DNA of 64,000 nt, from positions 49,073,998 to 49,137,997 of the forward strand of contig OX328125.1 of assembly GCA_946811695.1 (NCBI GenBank), given 5' to 3'. Of the stretch, positions 40,605-53,020 are shown one piece after another. Origin of the DNA: Gonocerus acuteangulatus. Its lineage: Eukaryota; Arthropoda; Insecta; Hemiptera; Coreidae. Within the stretch, counting starts at the first letter, position 1; the number at the start of each line of letters is the position of its first letter. A model generated the notes under the pieces. It searched no databases. It was given only the letters and a program-made list of their open reading frames with translations, and was not told the origin of the DNA. The position numbers and the translations under genes are program-made.

Positions 40605-40977
40605 GTCCGTCTAATTTAGAAAGATTAAAATAGAAGCAGTTATTATTTTGGTTCCACCAGTCTTTCTTTTTTTTAATTAATTATTATAATGGCGTGTCAA
40701 CCCTTAAGGTCACTGACGCCATTCCTGTGTGTAGTAAAGTCTTGAAAGGTCATGATTTACAATCTTACCTGGAAGGGTCTGCTAACACTAGAAACGGACC
40801 CGCTAGAGACAAGGTCTTGGAATCCTGGAAATCTATATTTCTAACAATAAATTGTTTTTGTTATTTTACTTAACCAGTTTTATTGTCAAATACATTATCC
40901 ATCTATAAGCAATTAAAAAATAACAAGGAATAAAACAGACAAAAAGAACCATTCGAATAAACGAAATCAATTAATTT

Positions 40978-42101
40978 AAAGTTTTAAGCACTTATTTCTC
41001 CGGTTGACATCGCCTAATTAAAACTTTCTTCGGAACCTTTTTTGTAGAGCATTTAGTAAGCTTTCGAATGGTAATCTTCCGCTTCACAAGATTGTCAACG
41101 GTTTTCGAGATACTAACGAAAGTATACAAAGTTACCAAAACTTTTTTTGTCTGTTAATAAAATATTTTATTCTAACCCTTCCTTTACCCTAAACGTAACA
41201 AAAATTTCAACATATTAGTGTTGATGAAATTCGAACATGCAGAAAATGTTTCAACTGTATCCCATAATTCTAAGTACCAAAATCAAAGACAAAGAACCCT
41301 CCCTAGGAAGGACGCTAGGCAGTTGAAAAGCTATATCTTGGAAATCCATATCTCTAACATTAAATTGTTTTTCTTATTTCTCTTAACCTGTTTTATTTTC
41401 AAATACATTATCCAACTATAAGCAATTAAAAAATAACAAGGAATAAAAAACAGACAAAAAGAACAGTTCGAATAAGCGAAATCAATTACTTTAAAGTTTA
41501 AAGCTCTTATTTCTCCGATTGACATCTCATAACCAAAACTTTCATTAGAACCTTTTTTTAAGAGCATTTAATAAGCTTTCTAATGGTATCCTTCCGTTTA
41601 CCAAGATTCTCAACCTTTTTCGAGATATTAAAGAAAGTAAACAAAGTTACTAAAACTTTTTATGTCTGTTAATAAAATATTTTATTCTAACCCTTCCTTA
41701 ACTCCAAACGTAGCCAAAATTTCAACATATTAGTTTTGATGAAAGTAGAACATGCAGAAAATGTTTCAACTGAATCCCATGATTCTAAGTACCCAAACCA
41801 AAAACGGTATTCAAAAACTATTTTTCCAATTTTCTCGAAAACGGTTACAGCTATCGCCGTGAAAATGGTTTCATTCGTTTTACTAGCCCAGGAAGCATAT
41901 AAAACGAGTACTAAGAAGCTTATGAACTCAAAAACGTAAGCGTTACGATTTTTTTGCGCGAATTTCGCCCCAAACGCCATCTTCCAGTAGGCGGAGTTTG
42001 CTGGTTAACGAACTTGACCTTTCAAATTGGACGACGGATTTTTGTACCAAATTTCTTCAAAGTCGGACCATTCGTCTGGGAGCTACAGAGCTAACAGACA
42101 A

Positions 42102-42156
<55 letters not shown>

Positions 42157-42293
42157 AGTTTGAACCACCTTTATTTTCGGTCTCTAGGGGTTCTGAAACG
42201 CGAAATTTTCTAGTCGGCACTTCCGGATTGTTTCATTGTATCAACCTTATAAGCGGGGTTCCTCGCTATGGGGGAGGGAGGAACCGCGCTAAA
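40978..42293. mobile_element. Family Y sequence, one and a half copies
   Basis: TTTTAAGCACTTATTTCTCC at 40980 and AAAGCTCTTATTTCTCCGAT at 41500 start two overlapping copies; the second continues to (TA)n (42105-42155), CGGCACTTCCGGATTG and GGAGGAACCGCGCTAAAATG, closely matching 22.7-23.28 kb. Frames 41736-41939 and 22694-22894 are the same 66-67-codon frame in both copies. Confidence 0.7.
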
Positions 42294-42599
42294 ATGAAGA
42301 ATCTTAAAAATCGTTGCATGAAATTCACACGGGCCGACGGACTATTACAACGTGGCAAATAAATTTATATAATGGAGCAAATGCTTTACGCGACAAGTAT
42401 CTGAAGCCAATTTTTTTGGTTATAATATAACCAAAAATATATCTTGGATATAGTCATGCCCAATGTTTTGTCATATTATTTATTTTCTTTTGAACTTTGC
42501 GATTTTAGCGTTTAGCTAGAGATCAAAACAAAAATGTTCTCTGTCTATACAGGAAGAAAAAAAAAAAAAAAAAGGCAAGAATGAAAGAATAATTATTTA

Positions 42600-42700
42600 A
42601 ATTTTAACATCTGTTGACTACGAATTTTAGGACGGTTTATCTATAGGTTACTACTATATCTATGGAGTGTTAACTGCTCATGCCTTAACACTCGCTCAAT
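42600..42700 (-). mobile_element. SINE (family C) fragment
   Basis: TTAGGACGGTTTATCTATAG and GGAGTGTTAACTGCTCATGC keep the two ends of the family, the middle is deleted. Confidence 0.55.
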
Positions 42701-42879
42701 AAATTAACATCTTAGTATGGGAAGCTAACCTGAGCCGTATGACAATGGACTATTACATAATAGAGATAAAGATAAAGAAAAATAGTATCAAATATTAAAA
42801 AAATGGGTTTTAGTTTTGAAATCAATAGAGGGAGGGATGACACGCGATAAACATATTACAAAAATACAGTCTTCTTTTT

Positions 42880-42985
42880 CGTACATTGCCGAACTCCACT
42901 GCGCATGCGCGAACGGCACTGCCATGTGTGAACGCCACTGCGCATGCTCGCGGACACATTTTTGTAACGTTTTTTTCTAGTTATA
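42880..42985 (-). repeat. Inverted fragment of the GCATGCGCAGT minisatellite
   Basis: CCACTGCGCATGCGCGAACG and GCGGACACATTTTTGTAACG are the reverse of units in 19.76-20.13 kb. Confidence 0.7.
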
Positions 42986-43780
42986 TAGAATTACAGGTCA
43001 ATGTTTTAAATAGTTGCATAAGCTGATGAAAATAATATATATAACGAGGACCGGATGATCAGTCGTTTACTTCTTCCACTAATTTAATATTCCATGATGT
43101 ATCCAGAGAGACACGTGTTGCTTCAGGTTTACACATTGATTCCGGGAAATTCAATCAAACCTAATCCACTTACTCTCAAGGCACGTCTCGATCTGCTCTA
43201 ACAACTCCTGTCCTTTCCATCCTTGATTGAATCTATCAATCATCATTGGTTCATTAATCAACTCTTAGAAAATTAGTATTTCCTGTTTAGTTATTCGCCT
43301 GGGCAATCTTCGAGGCTAATAACATTCAGGCTACAATTGAATTGTTGTTAATTTACACCATTTAAACGATTTGAAGTAAGCTCCATCAGATTTAATTGAG
43401 AACCATTAACTGTAATCCATTTATTTCATTCCTTAGGTAAGGATCTCGAGGCATCTTTACTTCGGTTGACATCGTCCTATCGAAAATTACTTCAGAACTT
43501 TTTTTTTGTAGAAAATTTAGTAAGATTTCGAATGGCAACATTTCAGTTACCAAGACTTGTCATATTCATGTCCTGAGCCTGTGAGAACAGACTATGTAAT
43601 AAGAAATTATAAGAATTATTATGTAATAAGAAATTATAACCGTAGATAACGAGTCAGGTAGTAATAGATAACCAGCAAAGAACCTATAAGCTAATCAGTA
43701 AGCTTATCAGCGAGTACGAGTAACTGTTATAAATCACTACTGCTATTTCAAAAGTAACTGGATGTGGTCTTCGCAAAAAG

Positions 43781-43782
<2 letters not shown>

Positions 43783-43836
<54 letters not shown>

Positions 43837-43925
43837 TAAAATCAATCCCGTAACAGGCCTCGAGGGCCCTGAGGGGCAGATACTATAGAGGTATCTGATT
43901 CATGAGTATGACAATTATGGTCTAC
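43783..43925 (-). mobile_element. (TA)n and SINE family D fragment
   Basis: (TA)n at 43785-43831, then CCCGTAACAGGCCTCGAGGG and GGCAGATACTATAGAGGTAT matching the 3' part of the family-D copy at 14.18 kb. Confidence 0.65.
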
Positions 43926-44734
43926 AACTCATATGCAAAAGAAAAGTTCTAGTAACACTTTCTTGACCCCAATCCTCCAAAGAATTGAAAACAATTAAGA
44001 AAAAATACATAAAAATAAAATGCATATAACATAAACGTGCACCTTAAATCACAGACAAAACCTCAGCATATTGGCAATGACAGAAGAATTATGTGAAGCG
44101 TTATTTGTAGGTAGGCTATTATTCGAAAGCTGTTCTGCATTTAATGACTTGACAAAAGCATTACAGCTATCGACTTTAGGCAAATATGTCTTAATTCAAG
44201 TCAATTAAATATATAATTTTAGAAAGAGAAAGCGCAGTCTAATTTAAATTACTTTATTCCACTTCAATCTAATTTTTGACGAGTCATTATTGTATAATAC
44301 TTCATAATATTTCTTAAAAAATGTATGTATTTCAAATGTTGTGTGTTTTTACATTTAGTTTTAATCAGTATATTCGTAAGTCATCAGTGTTTGTCTTCAT
44401 GATTCCCTAAGATTGTGCAATAGTTTTCAAGACTTGTATTTTGAGATATAATGCTTCATATTTTTCTTAGACCAGACGAATTTGGTAATATAAGAAGAAG
44501 GGCGTAGCCAGACGCGGCCGTTCCCTGGCGCCCTAGAGGACGAAATAAGTTTCTGTCGGCGAGACCTTTCACTAACAGAAACATGGGCGTGTCTAGAGTC
44601 TTTTCACCAATTGACAACAATATAATTACTTTCGTTGAGTTCGAGGAGACTTTCGCCATCTATTTTGGTGAATTGGATTGGTGGTTTTTAGAAATGTTTC
44701 TCCTCTACTTCCCGTTCTGTTTTGTTTTTTCTTC

Positions 44735-45175
44735 CAAAGGTTGCACTCATGACGGAATGGAGCATTTCTCCAAATCATTATCGATCCTACCTAGTAGACA
44801 CCGAAAATGTATATACCCCTGTTAAAATGTATATACATGGAGGGGGGAGGGTTACTTTGTACTAAGTTTGAATAGAATTCACCCGCCAAACGTAGAGTTC
44901 TGACTTCTACCACTAGGGGCAGAGATTAATAGACGAAAATTTGAAGTTTTTGTGTATTTATTAAGTAGTGTAGTACCACGCTTACACAAATATCTGGAAT
45001 AAAAGTAATAACAAAAAATTAATAATTGTTCATTTCAAATGAAAATGAGCAGAACTATTGTTTTTATTTTATTAATATAGATTATTTTAAGCAAATTATT
45101 TAGATATACAGTCTACTCTACCAAAATTCTGAGGAAAGTGCTTAGTTATGCAGCTCCTGCTTGGCGGAATTTTAG
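44735..45175. mobile_element. DNA-transposon family X, shortened copy
   Basis: CATGACGGAATGGAGC, CCTACCTAGTAGACACCGAA at the left and CTACCAAAATTCTGAGGAAA GTGCTTAG at the right match copies 25.96 and 45.4 kb. The middle is deleted. Confidence 0.65.
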
Positions 45176-45399
45176 ATGTTTGTGACGATAAACCTCATGG
45201 TCTTCAGAGCCATACTATTTAAACAACATGTCATATAACTAATCAGCCATGGACTAAGATGGGCTAACAAAAAAAAAAAATAATTTGTCCAAATCATATT
45301 CTCCAAATATGGATACTTTTATTTCTATTGTTTTTCTTATCAGATTTATTAAATGTTGTTATTATTATTATTATTTTTGAAAATAATTGTATTCCCTTT

Positions 45400-46325
45400 T
45401 AGCACTTTCCTCCGAACGAAAGTAGCTATTGAGGTTGAACATCATGACGGAATTTTTGAAAAATTTCTTCAAATCTTTATCGACCATACCTAGTAGACAC
45501 CGAAAATGACCCCGTTAAAATTTGTATACATATATGTATATAGTTCTATATGTCTGTCAACACGATAGCGGCCAGTTTTTTTGTTTTTTCGTCACGAAAC
45601 GTGGTCTATAGCGTTCAATTAGCAAACGATTGAACGAGTTCGTAAACCACCAAAATCGGTCAAACGGAAGGGGGGGTTTACCATGGACCCAAAACAGTAA
45701 TTTGACCATGCCAGCCGTAGTTATTCTTATATTTCAACGAAACTTGGTATTCGTAGTGTTAATCTACAGAGGAAAGTGGGTTGTTAAAATAAACTAAATC
45801 GGTTCATTTGGATTGGGGGGGGGGGTTTACTCCGGACCCAAATTTCTAATATACTCATACTGGTCGTAATTTCTGCTGTATTGTAACGAAACACGGTATA
45901 CGTTGTGGGTAACTCGTGAGAAAGAAGTGTAAACATGAGCTAAATCGATTTATCGGAAAGTGGGGTTTACTATGTACTATATTTCAATAGAATTAGCCCG
46001 CCAGACGTGTAGGCTCGCTATACCGCCGCAAGGAGCGCTTTCTACTACTGTATCTTGTCTACGTCAGATCAAAATATGAAGTTTTTGTGTATTTATTAAG
46101 GAGTGTAGTGCCATTTATTAACATAACTCTGGAAGCAAATTATGTAATTAAAAAATTAATAACCTGACAGTTGGTCATTACAAAAGTAAAAGGGCAGAAT
46201 TATTCATGTTTTTATTTTATGTATACAGGTTATTTAAAGCGAAGTATTCAGGAATGAAGTCTACACTACCAAAATTCTGAGGAAAGTGCTTAGTTATGCA
46301 GCTCCTGCGTGACGGACGTTTTGAT
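45400..46325. mobile_element. DNA-transposon family X, longest copy
   Basis: It begins TAGCACTTTCCTCCGAACGA and ends ATTCTGAGGAAAGTGCTTAG near 46295, again a terminal inverted repeat around CACTTTCCTC. Three internal sub-blocks (GAAACTTGGTATTCG, GAAACACGGTATACG, each with a GTTTACT stretch) repeat about every 190 bases. Confidence 0.7.
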
Positions 46326-46329
46326 TCTA

Positions 46330-47465
46330 GATACGTGTTGTGTGTGAGTATTTTATCATTTATTATATTATTACTTTTTCCTATATTCGTTAGTTTCGCT
46401 TTATATTTGTGTCAGAAATAAATTGCCAAGTCCGAGTTGTCCTAACTGTGTCTTCATATCGAGTTTCCACATAATACATACCCATGCTGAGATTTGTAAC
46501 ACAGCTGCTCTTGATTTAGGATAGGGACTATTGATGATCGATATGTCCAACTATTTTCTTGGTTGAAGTATATGAGCAATCAGAAACTTGAATGATGGAT
46601 ATCACCAAGCAATATCTTGTTTGTTGGATGCGCTTTTTGGGCTGAACGAAACAAAGGTTGTACTCATGATAGCGCACGACTTAGCTTCTAGAACGCTTTG
46701 CTCACCTACAGGGCCAATTTGTCTGAGAAGTATCAATCCATTCAGATCGTATCGCCTCTTGGATATTTCTAGGCGCGGAGATATCTGATTATTGAACTGA
46801 GAACTGGAAATAATAGGGAGCAGTAACTGACTTGTTATTATAGGATCCAGTTACTCAAGCTGCGGTTATCTAAATAAGGGAATATTGGGAAATTGGCGGC
46901 GATTCTAGATCTATAGAATGATATCAGTAAATAACTTTATTTAGCTTCATCTGTTCAAATCTTTAGCCGTATTCAAATTATATTGCTTAACATTTTTAAT
47001 AAATATTAGTGTATGCATTTAATTAACGCTTCGCTCATCCATTCATCTTCAAGTAGTTCTATTTTTTTGAATAGCTGTAAACATAATTTTCTGATACTAA
47101 ACTTTGAATAACAGTTCAGTTTTTGAAAATAAAATAAGAATGGCATGCCCTTCTTATTTTATTCACATAATACTATAATAAAATATTTAGAAATGAAATG
47201 AAGGACTTCTTGTTAATTATATTTTTTCAACCAGATTGAAGATATTATTTTGATTTTTTTTGTTATTAAAATATTTTACAACTAGTTAAAATATCCCAGA
47301 ATATAAAATGATATATTATTTCAATGATTTTAACTAAAAAACTTAAATTATGTGACGTTTGATCTATTTACAATGGGGTTAGGCCATTCAAAAATATATT
47401 ATGACTCCAAAAAATATATTGAACGAGATCTCTGAGAAATATTTATTTTCCACAATTATTTATTT
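46330..47465. other. Unassigned sequence
   Basis: AT-rich; the 66-codon frame at 46588-46788 has no recognisable motif. Confidence 0.4.
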
Positions 47466-47471
47466 TACTGA

Positions 47472-47505
47472 CCCCGCCCGACGTTGCTTAACTTCGGTGA
47501 TCTCT
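47472..47505 (-). mobile_element. 5S rRNA-derived SINE fragment
   Basis: CGCCCGACGTTGCTTAACTT CGGTGATC is the complement of the highly conserved 5S rRNA stretch GATCACCGAAGTTAAGCAAC. No other part of the gene is present. Confidence 0.65.
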
Positions 47506-47609
47506 TTTTTTTTTTTTGTTAATTTGTTAAATGTCCTGTTAGACCTGCGAATCTACGTGAGATATTTCTAAAATCTAATAGTTTAAATAAAAAAAAATGG
47601 CGTCTGCAC

Positions 47610-48045
47610 ACAGAATTGAGCCCGGAAGTAATTTTTGATGTGACGATCTCGATGGTAAGAATAAGTGTTAAAACGTCGGAAGTGTTACTTTCGTTGCTTT
47701 GAACGGATATTTGTGATTTCCTCAATTTTTTATTGCTTGTTGTTTTTTTTTAATTTATTTTCGCTGTAATATTAATTTTCCAGTACAACAAAAAACATTT
47801 AATTAAAATCAATTATTGGTTCTTTGTCATAGATCTTTCCGAGCTTAGAGAGCAATTCCCCCTCCTGTAAGTTAGTGGCGACTAAAATCTAAATTTTCTT
47901 CAAGATTTCATTGGCGAAGGAGTTTTAATTTTCGTAAAAGTTTCCAGGCTTTCCAAATGACACTAGGCATAAGATCGTTATGGAAACACGCTAAGAAGAC
48001 GCAAAATCTACGAGTCGGAATTTCCCTGTAGGTTTTCCCCAAGCA
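47610..48045. mobile_element. Family Y right-hand part
   Basis: GGAAGTAATTTTTGATGTGA, TTATTGCTTGTTG, CAGTACAACAAAAAACAT, GGCGACTAAAATCTAAATTT and AAGATTTCATTGG align in order with 57.04-57.30 kb; ends with CACGCTAAGAAGACGCAAAA and CGAGTCGGAATTT. Confidence 0.6.
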
Positions 48046-48694
48046 GCGACCTCACTTATGTACTATTATGGGAGTTAACTTACTTGTGAAGTGAGGGATG
48101 TACTGAAGGCGTGGGATTCTACCTAAGTATTTTCGTTGTGGGCGGTAATAAAAAAATAAAAAGTTTTGAGCCCTATGGCCTCAGGGTATAGTTAAATAAA
48201 ACGTTAAAACATCCTAATGAAGGTGCTGCTAGGAGTTAACATCTTCCATGCTACACGGTGGTAGTTAAGTCCTGACCTTATAAATAACTCCATAAATACC
48301 TTAGTAACTATACCTCGGGCTATTGGTGATGCAGCCTTGGATACATTCCTCTGCCTAAATCGCTAAAAATATCCTCAGCTATCCAGCGGTCGGCCTTGCA
48401 CCTCGTGTATAGTTCGCTTCGTGTTCGTTCTAAAAGGAATGCGATGTATTCCCATTGCTAGTAGAACATAGCTTATTCCAATATTCAACAGTTGTTCTGC
48501 CTTATATTTACATCTATTTTGGCTGTTGAGATTCTCTGGGCCTCAGGTAAATGTTCATATTCATGTGGGACAGGCACTTCTCTTTAACTCGGATATTTAA
48601 AAAGAACAATTAGAAAATCTGTGCAATGACTGTTTTCCTAAGGAAATCACGCCTCAAGAATCATCAAAACAAACAAGAAGAACCGTAGCGCCAA

Positions 48695-48858
48695 CGTCAT
48701 AGCCACGTTGAATGCACCGGCTCCCGCAGATCACCGAAGTTAAATAATGTTGGGCGTGGCCAGTATCTGAATGGATGACTGACCACGTACTGTTGGCTTT
48801 ATAAAAGGATGGCAACCTATAGATAAACCGGCGTTAATACCTCAAGTGTTGATACGCC

Positions 48859-48906
<48 letters not shown>
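48695..48906 (+). mobile_element. 5S rRNA-derived SINE with poly-A tail
   Basis: The first 110 bases follow 5S rRNA end to end: AGCCACGTTGAATGCACCGG, CAGATCACCGAAGTTAAATA, GAATGGATGACTGACCACGT, GTTGGC. A tail follows with GGATGGCAACCTATAGATAA, a hairpin CGGCGT ... ACGCCG and about 45 A. The 5S internal promoter makes it a class-3 (5S-headed) SINE, transcribed by RNA polymerase III. It is not a functional 5S gene: several conserved positions differ and it is polyadenylated at the DNA level. Confidence 0.88.
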
Positions 48907-48908
<2 letters not shown>

Positions 48909-49601
48909 GTAGGTCTTTATATGAACGTCTCTCTATATAACAAAATTATGGAACTGATGTTATTGTATTTACATATTTCTTTTTGATTCTTAAATCGTAA
49001 TTGTTGATAAAATTCTGCTCGTTTTAAGTGATTTTAAAGTATTTAAACAGGTTTTTATTTGACATATTTTTACTTATTTTGTCAAAAATCCATATTTTTA
49101 CATATTCTATCATAAATACACATTTTTGCTGCATATTTTGATATTCCTTTTATTTTTTTATGGAAAAAATAATGAAGAAACCAAGAAAGAAAATAATGCT
49201 TTACTTATTAAGTCTGATCACTGTGTCATTTCTAATTTCAAGAAGCTAAGGTGGCTGGCAGCCATGCTTCCCCGGAGCTAATGGTCTAGGTGCAGATGCG
49301 TTTTAAAAAATATATAACAAATTATTGTTTAACAATTGTATTAATCCTTTCATCTACTCTCTAAAACAAATGTACTAGTTAAACAATCATGCCGATATTA
49401 GTTTCCAAACTCCAGATATGAAATAATTAATTTTCAACCTATTTTATTTTATGTCTACGCTCCTAAGGCGCATTGGACGAAACGCTAGGACAAGTGTCGA
49501 CTATTTTTTGATGTGAAATCATCAGAAAAAGAATTGGCCCGATCGGTAACCCCACCACTTTATACTCCTCTTATGCGATCAGACCGGCGTCATTTCACGT
49601 T

Positions 49602-49866
49602 TCATGGGCGTATATAAAGGGGGGCTGCAGCCCCTCCCGAAATTTTGATTTGATGGTAAAAACTTGTCGTAAAACCCTTAAAAATAAATTAAATAAGATC
49701 ACTTAGTTCATAAAACATATTTTATTTTACGTGTAATAGCGTTTTAATTGCCTAAAACTATTCCAAGCTCTAAAGTTTTAGTATTCCATACCCCGGAAAT
49801 GGTCTCAGCCCCCCCCGAAATTTTCCCAGCCCCTCCCGAAATTATTTTCTATATAAGCCCATGTCA
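49602..49866. mobile_element. GGGCGTATATA-type MITE, best-preserved copy
   Basis: Left CATGGGCGTATATAAAGG, right (inverted) CATGGGCTTATATAGAAA. Inside, GCAGCCCCTCCCGAAATTTT at the left and CAGCCCCTCCCGAAATTATT at the right, so each end carries the same C-rich block. 265 bp. Confidence 0.78.
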
Positions 49867-50242
49867 CGTTTGGTAATTTAAAAATGCATGTTGTTGCAAA
49901 CACTTTTCCAAAATAATGTTCATCTGTAAAAATTTTCAACTTCTTTTTCCCATTTTAAAATGAGTTCCTAATTTTTATTTATGCTTTTATTTCAATATAT
50001 TATAGAGTTTTAGTAATTTTTTTCCCATTTATAATAAAGTTCGTACTAATTCTCTAAGCTTTTCTTTTCAATATTTTATAGTCTTTTAGGTATTTTTTTA
50101 CTACATATTTTCAATTTTTTATTACACATTTCATCACAAATATTGTAGTACAATATATATGTATACTTTTTCGATTTAATTTTACATAAACATCCGTTCC
50201 CTAGTTATCACCTTATATAATCCTTGAGCATACGCTTTTAGA

Positions 50243-51215
50243 TTGTGAGTATCCTAGCTCCTCTCCTTTATTCTATATTTACTTCAGATATCCCAACAAC
50301 CCCAAATATTGTAACGTGTACATTTGCCGATGACACTGCCTTCCTTATTTCCTCTCCCGATCCTAAATTGGCATCTGAAAAACTGCAAACCTACCTCAAT
50401 GACGTCGAGAAATGGGTAAACAAATGGAGGATTTAAATGAACCCAGAGAAATGTACGCAAGTAACTTTCACCCTGCGACGAGCTGAGTGCCCTCCTGTAA
50501 AAATTCACAATATCCCAATACCCCAATCCAACGAGGTTCGATATTTAGGGTTCCACCTCGACAAGTGACTTACCTGGAAAACACACTTAAAACACAAGAG
50601 ACAAGAACTGAACAAACGCTTTGGACTTCTCCGACGACTTATTGGACCTAAATCAAAACTTGAAACAAAAAACAAACTTACAATATACAAGACTATAATA
50701 ATACCGATATGGACATACGGGATAGAACTATGGGGATCAGCTAAGCCATCAAATATAAACATTATCCAACGTTTTCAATCCAAAGTCCTCCGTAAAATCC
50801 TTAACGCTCCTTTCTACGTTTCAAACCTAACCATCCACCGAGACACTGATATACCCTTTGTCCATGATTTAGCCAAATCCCGTTTCCTGACCTTTTTCTT
50901 TAAACTCCCAGCCCACCCCAATCCTCTTGGCAGATCGCTCTCTTCCAATGTTATTCCTGATAATCCTCCTCGCCGCCTCCACCGCCATTGGCCACGAGAC
51001 AACTTATTGCAAGAAATTGTGTAAATATTGTAAATAGTGTACAGAGTTCAACCAATTTTATTGGGAGTGGCAGTAATGTCTGCCTTCTCCCCTCATCTCA
51101 TCCAGTGTGTTGCCATTGTTAGTTCAAATTTACTTATTGTACATATTTGTACAGATTGTAAATATCAATAAAGGAGATATTGAAATCGAAAAAAAAAAAA
51201 AAAAAAAAAAAAAAA
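50243..51215 (+). pseudogene. 5'-truncated Jockey-like LINE with poly-A tail
   Basis: The remaining reverse transcriptase runs from SILAPLLYSIFTSDIP through TCTFADDTAFLISS (catalytic DD), WRI, NPEKCTQVTFTLRR, VRYLGFHLDK, WTYGIELWGSAKPSN and IQRFQSKVLRKILNAP, which is the Jockey-clade order. In-frame stops after WRI (50434-50436) and after HLDK (about 50566) kill it. AATAAA lies just before a terminal A-run at 51189-51215. There is no RNase H, unlike the LINE at 3.6-8.7 kb. Confidence 0.88.
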
Positions 51216-52113
51216 GATTGTGAAGTGTGACACTCCTTTCACATTCTCGGACAATAAGATTCCAGTAATTATTTTCCCTTGATTTAATCATTGCATTCTT
51301 ATAATATAAGGAAAAGTAGCTGCGGCTTCCGTTACGTTCTGATTTTCACTCCCTTTTACAAAACCCTGACCTTAAAACACCTGCAGAATTAAAAGCAAAT
51401 AGCTTTGCCCTAAGCAATAAATTATTTAATGCTCGCAGTAGTGAAGGTAAGGTCATATTTCTGATTACTGTCTTACACCAATGTCATAAGGGCAATAGAA
51501 TTGAACAAAATATAGACAACTGTAACGACCAGTTTCTAGTTCTAGTCTAGGTTATCTTATTATTTCTCGGCTTCTTAAAATGTATTAATACCCTCTGTTT
51601 TATGGCAAAGGTCTTAACTCTGTCAGGAATTGAAGACCCAGCCTTGAAACCGATGGCTATCCCGAGCCGAAATGGCCAATGGCTATCCGTGTTATCTCTT
51701 CTGTCCTATTATTACTGAAGGGATTATTTCATCCAACTTAGTCTGCTCCTACTCTGCACTAGCCAGATTTTTGGGAAAAACGAAAACATCACTCACAATC
51801 AGCAAATGAACATCAAAATCATTAGCTTTTCTATTGACTATTCCTATGGGCAATTCTATTGGTTGTTGGTGGTAGTAAAGTAACCTTTAACACTCAAGTC
51901 ATTCCAACTCGCAAATATTCTTATAGAATTCTATTAATTTTAGCGAGTTGGTTTGACTAGAGTTTTGATATCTAGCGAGCTGAAACTCATAGAACGTATG
52001 CCCATAATGCGAAATAAATATAAATATGTTATAGAACAACCTGACAAAAAAATCGGCTAGGAGGCCCCTAAACTTCACAATCACCTTTTATTTTTATAAT
52101 ATTAACCTTTTTA
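51216..52113. other. Unassigned sequence
   Basis: No feature supported. The 61-codon frame at 51899-52084 has no motif. Confidence 0.4.
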
Positions 52114-53020
52114 TCTTCTACTATATATTTGTCAAATACCACTCACTCACTCATCTATCAACGCCCAGCCCAAACCGCTCGACAGAAAATTTTGAAATTT
52201 TGCATGGACACTCCCTATATAATATAGGCGCTCGCTAAGAAAGGATTTTTTGATATTCGTATTTTTAAACATTTTTAGGGGGGTTTAAAGTTTGAGTTGG
52301 TTAGAGAAGGCAAGCCTAGGCAGCCTGCGTTGCTAGGACGATAAAGAACAGCTGTTACCTTACATTATCTATCTCACAGTTTTATTTCTAATTGAGGTTA
52401 ATTTCAACTATGATGGCAGACCTTGAATTACTAGAAATTAACTGTCCCTCATAGAGTTTTAATTGCGTTTCTTTTCTGCCTGTCCCCGTCAGATAGGCTT
52501 GCCATATTTTTGGAGAGTTAAACCGAGACACATTAATATGGGATGGGCATACCAGGGGGGGGGATAAAAAGAGTACAAATTATAAGCAAAATGGTGAGTT
52601 TTAAGCCTAGCAAGTAACGGGAAGGGGGGGTCCTGAACTGTTAGTCTACCCAAACCTTAAAAATAAGAACGGAACTTTTTTTGCTACTTGATTTTCTTAA
52701 AACAATCTCTCAGCTAAATAGTAGTGTCTGGCAGCTGGCAGCGCTGTGCAGGTAGTTCCAGCGTTTTACAGTTAGATTACTTCTCATTTCTTTGACACTG
52801 TGAGGAGTAGTAAAAATGTTAATTGTAGAAAAGTAACCGATTTAAAAAAGATTCTTATAAACATGAATTCATTACTTTTTACATCTTACAGCCTTTTCCG
52901 GGACATTGATAAAACTGGGCGGGACACCGAAACAATTGCAAAATACCGGGACAGTCCCGGTCAAACCGTGATGTATGGCATATCCTTAGGTTTTCCAGGC
53001 GAGGTAATAATATCCGGAAC

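Larger units (their letters stand above)
37214..42344. mobile_element. 5.1-kb composite element with TAGTCCGTCGGCCCGTGT ends
   Basis: The left end TAGTCCGTCGGCCCGTGT continues as ATTTCATGCAACGATTTTTA AGATTCT; the right end is the inverted form (42296-42344). Both ends are flanked by TTA (37211-37213 and 42345-42347). A 3-bp TTA duplication is typical of PIF/Harbinger elements, though no such transposase is visible. Inside are the hAT foldback, an inner inverted repeat, a short frame at 39.4 kb and family-Y sequence. It could be one element or two half-copies brought together. Confidence 0.5.

Noticed and set aside
48695..48815. Possible functional 5S rRNA gene
   Set aside because: Conserved bases are changed and a SINE tail with A-run follows instead of a T-run terminator.
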